DNA of 64,000 nucleotides. Source: Apostichopus japonicus (lineage: Eukaryota > Echinodermata > Holothuroidea > Aspidochirotida > Stichopodidae). The DNA lies in NCBI RefSeq assembly GCF_037975245.1, contig NC_092581.1, positions 14,535,303 to 14,599,302 of the forward strand, read 5' to 3'. How positions within the stretch are numbered: the stretch's first letter is position 1; the number at the start of each line of letters is the position of its first letter. Of the stretch, positions 57,011 to 64,000 are shown in pieces. Position numbers and translations under genes: made by a program. A model generated the notes under the pieces. It made no database searches and was not told where the DNA came from. It saw only the letters and a program-made list of their open reading frames with translations.

Positions 57011-60000
57011 ATGGCCGATGCTACAGACCGTGGAGAGGTACAGAACCTGAATATAATTTAGAAATCAGTTTGTACTTATGGGAGGAAACTTAAGAAAAAA
57101 TACCAGTTGTTTATTCCCGCTAGGTCGTATGATGAGGCTAGGCCTAGTCAGCTCACTCAGCTGAGGCGAACTAAGTTAGAGCCTAACTACTTACCGCAGT
57201 ACTATTAGGCTACGTCCTAGTACTAGTACTGATTAGTGAGTAATTAGTATATCGTCTGTGATCAATGTCATTACCTAGTGAACATATAACCTTTGAAACC
57301 TCTCGTTTCATTCTTAGGGTTCACTTTTGCAGTGGTTGTTTTTTGAGCCCAGCTCCTAATAAAAAAATATATATATATATTAAAAATTAAGACCATTAAC
57401 TTTGTACTATGAGTACGAGTATGAATTAAGGAGACCAGACAACTGTACTGTGGGCGTATGAATACAGCACCTTAAACTTTAAAGTTGTAACACCCAGTAT
57501 GTGCTGTGAGTTTATGATAAGATAGACAAAAGAGTGACTCTAATACTTAATAGGTCTGCCTTTCTTACAGAAATAGTTTGCAGATATGTTTACATTCTGT
57601 GATGAGAATTTCATCATTGTACAACAAAATTAAAATGCCAGCACGATATTCTGATAATTTTTTGTGTTAGTTTAAACCAATATCCAAAGGACTTATGAAG
57701 CTAGCAATAGCCTATTTAAAACCTTGTCTTTATGGTGAGCTGTTTGCAATGAGTATTTATGGAATTTCCAGGAGGGCTTGTTATCTTTACATCTGGTCCT
57801 TTCCTCTGTGAACCATACCTAACATAAAATCTCCATCTGACGGACAAGAGACTACCTCGACATCTGGCCACTTTCTCACATACTGACGAAGGTGAAAACT
57901 GTACAGCATTCATCATCACTACAGTGCAGCCATGTTGAAGGAAGTTCTTTGAAACCAGTGAAATAACATAAGCAACCCCCATTTTCCAAATTCGGAAACC
58001 AGAAATACCAGCTCTACGCAAGAATCCACAGAAAACGGCCAAATCATTCCTATTGGGTTTATAACCAGAAAAAAAATTGAAGTGCGGCGAATACTGTAAC
58101 AGCTCTATACCACACTTTAATGAATGTTTCGGTTCACACACTTCTTTTGCACAATCTAAAGTATTTAAATAAGCTGTACATTTCTGTTTACATTCCATGC
58201 TTTTGGAACAACTGCTATAATAAGTACTATCATCAAGTTCTTCTGTATGTGTTGTAATGTTCACGTTCCTCTATGATTCCCTATTTGTCGGATATAAGGT
58301 GAAAAAGTATTGCTTGTTCATTGTGGTAAAACTATTACTTACTGAAGCAAAGTTTTGTATCCTGTAAGGAAACAGTTGTAATGATGAAAACATGTTTCTA
58401 AGCTCCGTCCAGTGATTTACTGGTTAAATAAATTCATAACAATATATATGTAAATATACTGTATGAATATTTATTATAAGAGACTGAATCTGAGATAAAC
58501 TTTGTTTCATTTTCCACTTTTTCTTTATGAAGGATGATGATGCTGGTGAGACCGAGCAGGGAGCAGCATCAAGTGATGCTGATGCAACAAATGAGTCTGG
58601 TCCGGAAAGCGAAAAAAAGAAAAGAATATTTTCTAAAGAATGTAAGTGAGTTTGACAATTTGAAAGGTGGAAGGTATGTTGAAAGAAATGTATCAATCAT
58701 TCATGGTCCTGACAGTTTTCCCTGCAAATAATTTGTTTTGGAGTTTTTGACCAAATTCAAGTTTCCCAAGAGCTTTTTGGAAGTTTACAAGATAAATATT
58801 TAGTTTGATGCATCAAAGGAAGAGTGATGAGTCAGGATATTTTTACTATGATCAAACATCAGTAGGCCCTCTAAAACACTGTTTACATTTAACTAGTACA
58901 CAGGCTTGTAGCAGTACTCAGATAACCAGTTTGTTAACAGTCTTTGAAACATGAATGATCTAAAATTAAAAAGACTGCAGATAATACTGTTTATTATTGT
59001 GTTCTTGAGAAGGATGTTACTTACAAGTTGTAGCATCATTCTTTTACATTCTCTCAAGAAAGAAAACAAGTCTCTGACATAACAAAGATCGGAAAAGAAA
59101 AATTGAATACAGTAATTTTGTACTTTCCCATCATGTTTTTAACTTTCTTTTCACCCACTTTCTACTCCCTTTCCCCAACAGTGCGGTGTATGATGTATGG
59201 GTTTGGAGATGACCAAAATCCTTATACTGAATCTGTTGAGCTTCTAGAGGACCTTGTAGTAGAATTCATCACTGAAATGGTAAGAATAGTTAACTTTGTA
59301 AACACTTCAACCATACCTCCATTTTTCATGATTGGCAGATAAAAATCTCTTGTAAAGCCAAACCATGAAATGTGGAATATAGAAGGATAATACCGTGACA
59401 TCACCACCGCGGTAATGATTTTCTTCCACCAGGATTTCAGGGGATGTTTTAAAAATGAAAGGACCAAATTAGTGACAAAGAGACAGGGAACTCTGTAGCT
59501 GCAGCTTACCAATCTACATGTAGTTACACTATACAATATTGCATATACCAATTCCCTGTACAAATCATTACAAAAGTGGTCTCAAATGATTTGAAACCTT
59601 GAATCTCAAATCCCCTACTGTAGCCAAACTCTTTCAATATCAAATATGCACTCACAAGACTTACAGTACATCGTGACCCTAAAGTCTGCACTGAGTTGTT
59701 AGTGACCAAGACTGAAGCCTTTATATAACCTCTCAGCCTAACACATGTTAGCAGTACTTTTCCAATACATCAGCTGTACCATTACAATACATTAACTGTA
59801 TTCCAATATGTTTGTCTGAATTAGCAGTACTAACTCCCATTATGTTAGCGTGCTTTACCAAAAAGTTAGCCCAAGTTAGCTTTACAATATCCCATATGTT
59901 AGTCTGTACTTCATCGCATATGTAAGCCTGGACAAACAGTGGGCAAGGTCAGATGCTGAAACTACTCTATCTTCAAGGTAACATGAGTAAATACATTTAA

Positions 60001-60549
60001 ACATATAATATGGAAAGCTTGCCTATCCAGCTGAAAGTGACTTTCTTACAAGCATTTACTATGGGGAAGTACTACTGCATTAAAGGTACATGGTACTCAT
60101 TTTACTACATGATGAAGGGAACATTTCTGGCATATCCTGTATGATAAAGTATAAACTAGTATTTGCAATACCAAATTGGGGCCACCACTTGGTGATAGTG
60201 TTGTTACCACTCCTCACATTCTTAATTTAGAGTGACAGGGAACTGGGTGGTTACATCAAAAATGCTAACATTTCACTTCCAGTACTCATTGTGACTTGAT
60301 GATTAAAATTTCAATGTTTTTTTCGTGATCATTATTTTACATCTTGCTAATAAATGGAATCATCTTTTGCTTTCCCTCATCTAGACTATAAAGGCAATGG
60401 AGACAGGCAGGCCAGGGAGAGTGCAAGTGGAAGATTTGATCTTTCTGATTCGCAAAGATCCTAGGAAGTACTCACGAGTCAAGGAATTATTGATGATGAA
60501 TGAAGAATTAAAGAAAGCTCGAAAAGCCTTTGACGAAGCTATCTATTGA
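57011..60549 (+). CDS. TAF13: Transcription initiation factor TFIID subunit 13
   Basis: TAF13 is a histone-fold subunit of TFIID that pairs with TAF11. Four exons: 57011-57037, 58533-58641, 59182-59279 and 60385-60549. They total 399 nt (132 residues plus stop) against 124 in human, and the phases join. MADATDRGE opens the protein. Exon 2 is an acidic, poorly conserved linker ending in KKKRIFSKE. LRCMMYGFGDDQNPYTESVE, then LLEDLVVEFITEM, and RPGRVQVEDLIFLIRKDPRK, then YSRVKELLMMNEELKKARKA, form the histone fold and match vertebrate TAF13 almost residue for residue. The codon for Leu is split between exons 2 and 3. Intron 1 carries an unrelated ORF on the other strand. Confidence 0.97.
57716..58198 (-). 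CDS. Unrecognised 160-residue ORF antisense in TAF13 intron 1
   Basis: The frame is open from 58264 to the stop at 57716 without interruption, and the first ATG is at 58198 (MECKQKC), giving 160 codons. I do not recognise the family. The N-terminus is Cys-rich (CKQKCTAYLNTLDCAKEVC); the middle reads GYKPNRNDLAVFCGFLRRAG, then ISGFRIWKMGVAYVISLV; a basic block WRFYVRYGSQRKGPDVKI follows. Mixed composition and lack of repeats suggest a real exon or retrocopy, not noise. A splice acceptor may lie upstream (acacatacag, about 58239-58248), in which case earlier exons would lie further right. It is nested wholly inside the TAF13 intron. Confidence 0.55.
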   Translation of the reverse strand: MECKQKCTAYLNTLDCAKEVCEPKHSLKCGIELLQYSPHFNFFSGYKPNRNDLAVFCGFLRRAGISGFRIWKMGVAYVISLVSKNFLQHGCTVVMMNAVQFSPSSVCEKVARCRGSLLSVRWRFYVRYGSQRKGPDVKITSPPGNSINTHCKQLTIKTRF

Positions 60550-63053
60550 AGCAAAGAGGAGAAAACTGTTTCCCTTAATGTTGCAGAAATGGAAAAGGTG
60601 CAGGAGCAGACTGAAGGTGCTCCAGGCCCTCAGATGAGAACAGAGCGCCAACCACCAGTGGCACAGTCAGAAGTGAAGGGTGGGAGTGGGGGGGGGGGTG
60701 TCTTGGTGCCACTCAGAAGACACAGAGTACAGATTTTGGCCACTGTTTGAATACAACCTATCTTACTTGGATAAGGGCCACAGAATAGTTACAAAACTTG
60801 TTGGCAAGGATACTAAGTATTGGATTTCATTCCAGTAAGTGGCTGGCTATGTTGACTAATTGGCCCCATATTGCTCTGTGCCTGATTTCCTGACTGGTCT
60901 AGTCACTCATAGTTTATAGTTCTAGCGACTTTCTAGCGAGTGTACATGGTGGAATTCATTAAAAATAGAGGGTTTTTAATCCTTGGTATTTATATAACAG
61001 GGAAATGGCTTTGTCATGTAGGTGTTGTCAATGGATGCTTTTGTTGCCCCAGGGCTCAGGTGACATCGTCGAGGGTGTAGAAAAGCTACCCGCGGGGTAG
61101 AAATGAACACATCTCAAGAGCAAAATGAAAAATTAGAGCAACATGTTTATAAGATGGTATAGCAACATGATGCTGGCTTGCCATAATACCCTCATCTTGA
61201 ATGGCTATACCATTATCTGTAGAGGTAACTCAATAAAAAGTTATATAGGGGCCCTCCTTTTTGATCATCTCATGTTTCTAACACTTTACTTGGCAAGATG
61301 TTCAATGCACTTCATCTTTGGCAAGTTTGATTAGCTTCTTAGTATAGCTATGTTACAGATTGAGGGGGGGGGGGGGTGGGTGGGGGAGGGGAGAGTAATG
61401 TGATTGTGAATACAAAGTAGTAAGTACTGCTTTTAAGAGACCATATTTCACTGTAATATTATCTTTATATGCACATACAGTATGTGACATACTGCAGTTA
61501 TCCTAGACATAGATCATTTGAATGATCATTTAAAGTATACTTGACTGAAATGTCATGTTGGTAGCTCTAGCCAAAAAAGAAGAGAAAAGAAAAGATCTAT
61601 TTAGCACAGACCTGTAGTATGAGTACAACAGCATGATCGAAGTACCTTCCCCTCAGCATGATTACAAGTCTTTAAGCACAAGTACCAGTACTTAGTTTTG
61701 CACTAGAGTGTATGCTAGATTCCAACATGCGTTGAGTTTGAGTACAAATATACGATTTTATTCATAAATGTTCTTAGTTGTTTCCTTTTTACATGATATG
61801 TAAAAAAGCTGTAAGATACGGCCTAAACTTTTCGATTTTTCTTTTAAATTGAGCATTTCGCGTGATGCGTTATGATGATCACGTGATTCACATCAACCTC
61901 TGACATCCTTATGAAGATAACATGCACTGAGCGCCGTTTACTGTGATGCACTGTACCGCACTGACTGCACTGTACTGCACTGAGCTCTGTGTACTGTACT
62001 ATACCGCACTGAGATAAAGTCAGTATTTACATACATATAACAAATTGAAATGTGGCACCGTAACAAGCCAGAAAAGAGAACAATAACCTCTCATCGACTT
62101 TCCAACTTAAAACATAAACGTCGAAGAGGAAGAGAGGAGATTAAAATCACTAAGTGAGACATTATTCAATGGTATTTTCATTTGTTTAAACATCGTGTCA
62201 GTAGCCTATTACTTATAGTATCGCACACACATTGCCACAAGCGCACCGCTGTAAAGTTGAGCTAGCAAGATTGATCTTGAAGGCGAAACCACGTACATGT
62301 TTGGACAGACCACGCGTATATGTGTTCAGATGCTGGATTTTTCTCACGCACAGTGTACCCTTTTTCATAACTTTCTGGTGTGCTATTTGAAAAATTAAAA
62401 CAGTTTGTTGTTTAGTAAAATGTTAACTACACTCTGTGCAAAATGTTTTTTCTCTGTCATTTTGCTACTTTAAAAACCGGTGTGCATTCATGATTGTCAC
62501 CAGGATTCGGTGTGAAATGAGCTGCTGGAAACAGCTTCACCGAACTCGGACTGAAGTATCAGCACACGTAAAATAGTCTCCCAGGTTTTTTGGCGTTCCA
62601 TAGCCGGACATCGATGCTAACTTCGCCGTACCTTGCATGTATTTTGAACTGTTTTCTATGAGTGTAAATAAATCAGCTTAATACTGTAAATTACAAACCT
62701 GTTATAGACAGTAGATGAAACTTCATCGGTCATGAAGGCATAGGACAACCGGGACGTCAGGTTGAATTCGTATTACGCTGTAGCCTATTAACCTTAACTT
62801 AAACACAACTTCGTCACTAAGTATTATCGTTAGTGTAGCATAGATTAGGCTTTTGCGTCAGCTTACAGTGGTACATAATATAGCTGCAGTAGCCTACTTT
62901 ATCAAAGTTTCCGTTGCAAAGTAGTAGTACCTGGACACACTGGAGGTGAATTTGCAAGTCGGCTATATCCATGCCACATGCAAAGATAAAAATAATATTT
63001 GAAGGGTATGAAACTAGCTACTAAAATTGAAGTATTAGCAACACTGTAAACTA
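60550..63053. other. Intergenic region right of TAF13
   Basis: It begins with the likely TAF13 3'UTR. G runs occur at 60689-60699 and 61363-61375. A short tandem of CACTGTACTGCACTG-type words lies at about 61940-62010. No gene is recognised. Confidence 0.4.
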
Positions 63054-63715
63054 ATGACACTGACCTCCAGTCAAGTTGGGACAAATAACAACATACACAG
63101 CCCAAGATCGGTCATGGATACCCAAGGCACAACAAGTGCATCTTCAACTGACACAAAGCCCAAACGACGCATGCCAAGAATATTTGGATTGCCAGTTGTC
63201 GTCTTCCAGCGATTTGCCATCAGTTTTGCATTCTTGTTTTGCACCTTCTTGATAGCGAATTATTTCAAAATATTTTCCAGTCCTTTACAGTTTGACGTAA
63301 TTTCTCGTCTTACATATATGCTGTGAGGGGACTAGTATTTTCTATGTTCCCACTGGTGTTTCTTGTTCTGAGAATTGCAACTATGAGAGCAGTTAAACCA
63401 TTTGACCTTGGAAACAATCCAGTGAAACAGAAAACCCACTACACATTTGATGTCTACACACGTGTTCTTCAAAACACCATGGAACAAACGATTCCTCATG
63501 TTGTTAACGTTGCAGCCATATCAACCTTTCTGTCTGCTGAGTACTTTTTCCTTGTACCGCTGTGTATCTGTTGGTTTGTCTTTGGTCGCTTGGCATTCTT
63601 GGTTGGTTACCTTGATCCTAAAGTTCCAGCAAGGCGGTTCTATGGCTTTCTTATTTCATCTTTCCCAACTCTTGTTGGGTTATGCTACTGTTCTGTTCAG
63701 CTACTCTTCAACTAA
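63054..63715 (+). CDS. TMEM79: TMEM79/MAPEG-like membrane protein with an internal frameshift
   Basis: Two overlapping frames together match TMEM79 (mattrin), a MAPEG-fold protein of the secretory pathway. Frame 1 (63054-63326) encodes a Ser/Thr-rich N-terminus, a basic KPKRRMPRIF stretch, a transmembrane helix (FQRFAISFAFLFCTFLIANY) and FDVISRLTYML then stop. Frame 2 (open from 63296 to 63715) picks up with AVRGLVFSMFPLVFLVLRIA, then TMRAVKPFDLG, then LQNTMEQTIPHVVNVAAIST, further helices (FLVPLCICWFVFGRLAFLVG) and RRFYGFLISSFPTLVGL. The switch falls in an ATATAT run at 63313-63320, where two extra bases would explain it. It may be a sequencing or assembly error, an allele, or a young pseudogene. 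Several ATGs precede; 63054 is the first. Confidence 0.7.
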
Positions 63716-64000
63716 AATTGCTCTTGATATTCCTTTGAATATTAATCATATTTTTTACACAGGGTACAAGAGAAAAAAAGCTGGCTTGCCACATTGTTGA
63801 AAATGTGCTTTTTTAACTGCTTTTCATCTTTGTTATGATCTGGCAAATTGCACTACTAATTTAACACTTAAGTAGAACTTACTTTGTTGCTGATTCTTCA
63901 AGTGATGTTATTGAACAGTTGATGCAATTAACCGTTAAAACTTATATGCATGTATATGATTCCAGAATAAGTGCCAAATATAACAGGGATCTGTTGTTAA
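63716..64000. other. 3' flank of the TMEM79-like gene
   Basis: I see no gene. It is probably 3'UTR followed by flank. The window ends here. Confidence 0.4.

Noticed and set aside
59222-59563. Minus-strand ORF over TAF13 exon 3
   Set aside because: It overlaps the conserved TAF13 exon in antisense and has no recognisable motif.

Overview
This window is animal nuclear DNA. Genes are split by GT-AG introns, there is no operon structure, and the spaces between exons are AT-rich and full of short DNA transposons, SINEs, minisatellites and long G or C runs. A (TTATTATT)-tailed SINE, tRNA-headed SINEs and many hAT-type miniature elements suggest a marine invertebrate deuterostome. An echinoderm, perhaps a sea cucumber, is my best guess, but nothing in the sequence proves it.

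Left third (1-30.6 kb): a cluster of DHRS4-like short-chain dehydrogenase/reductase (SDR) genes. The 3' half of one gene lies at 651-3709 (+). A lone last-exon copy lies at 9980-10081 (+). A complete eight-exon gene of 255 codons lies at 20972-30560 (-), with the TGxxxGIG and YxxxK motifs. The rest is repeat-rich: hAT elements with perfect 8-bp target duplications (5076-5733, 19387-19680), a pair of hAT elements nested inside SDR intron 1 (28350-30336 and 28626-29880), a 0.7-kb GAY microsatellite, a 26-bp minisatellite, and palindromic miniature elements rich in TACGTACG.

Middle (30.6-41 kb): mostly non-coding, with one hairpin and several tandem repeats. One single-exon basic protein gene (37483-38514, +) carries two copies of a 128-residue unit and is not assigned to a named gene.

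Right third (41.7-64 kb): conserved housekeeping genes. HDAC8 has ten exons (41758-51724, -) and keeps all its zinc and catalytic residues at a constant +68 offset from human numbering. COX17 (-) and TAF13 (+) are divergent and share a gap of about 480 bp. An unrecognised ORF lies antisense in TAF13 intron 1. A TMEM79/MAPEG-like membrane protein near the right edge carries a 2-nt frameshift. HDAC8 introns hold a degenerate copy of one HDAC8 exon cut by a TTAA-flanked MITE, a hAT element, and two repeats with a hammerhead-ribozyme-like motif.

The genes are independent. The common thread is transposon insertion and exon-scale duplication. I found no clearly new biological system. The best leads are the hammerhead-like repeats, the conserved 60-bp core shared by five elements, the broken HDAC8 exon copy, the two-repeat basic protein and the frameshifted TMEM79-like gene.
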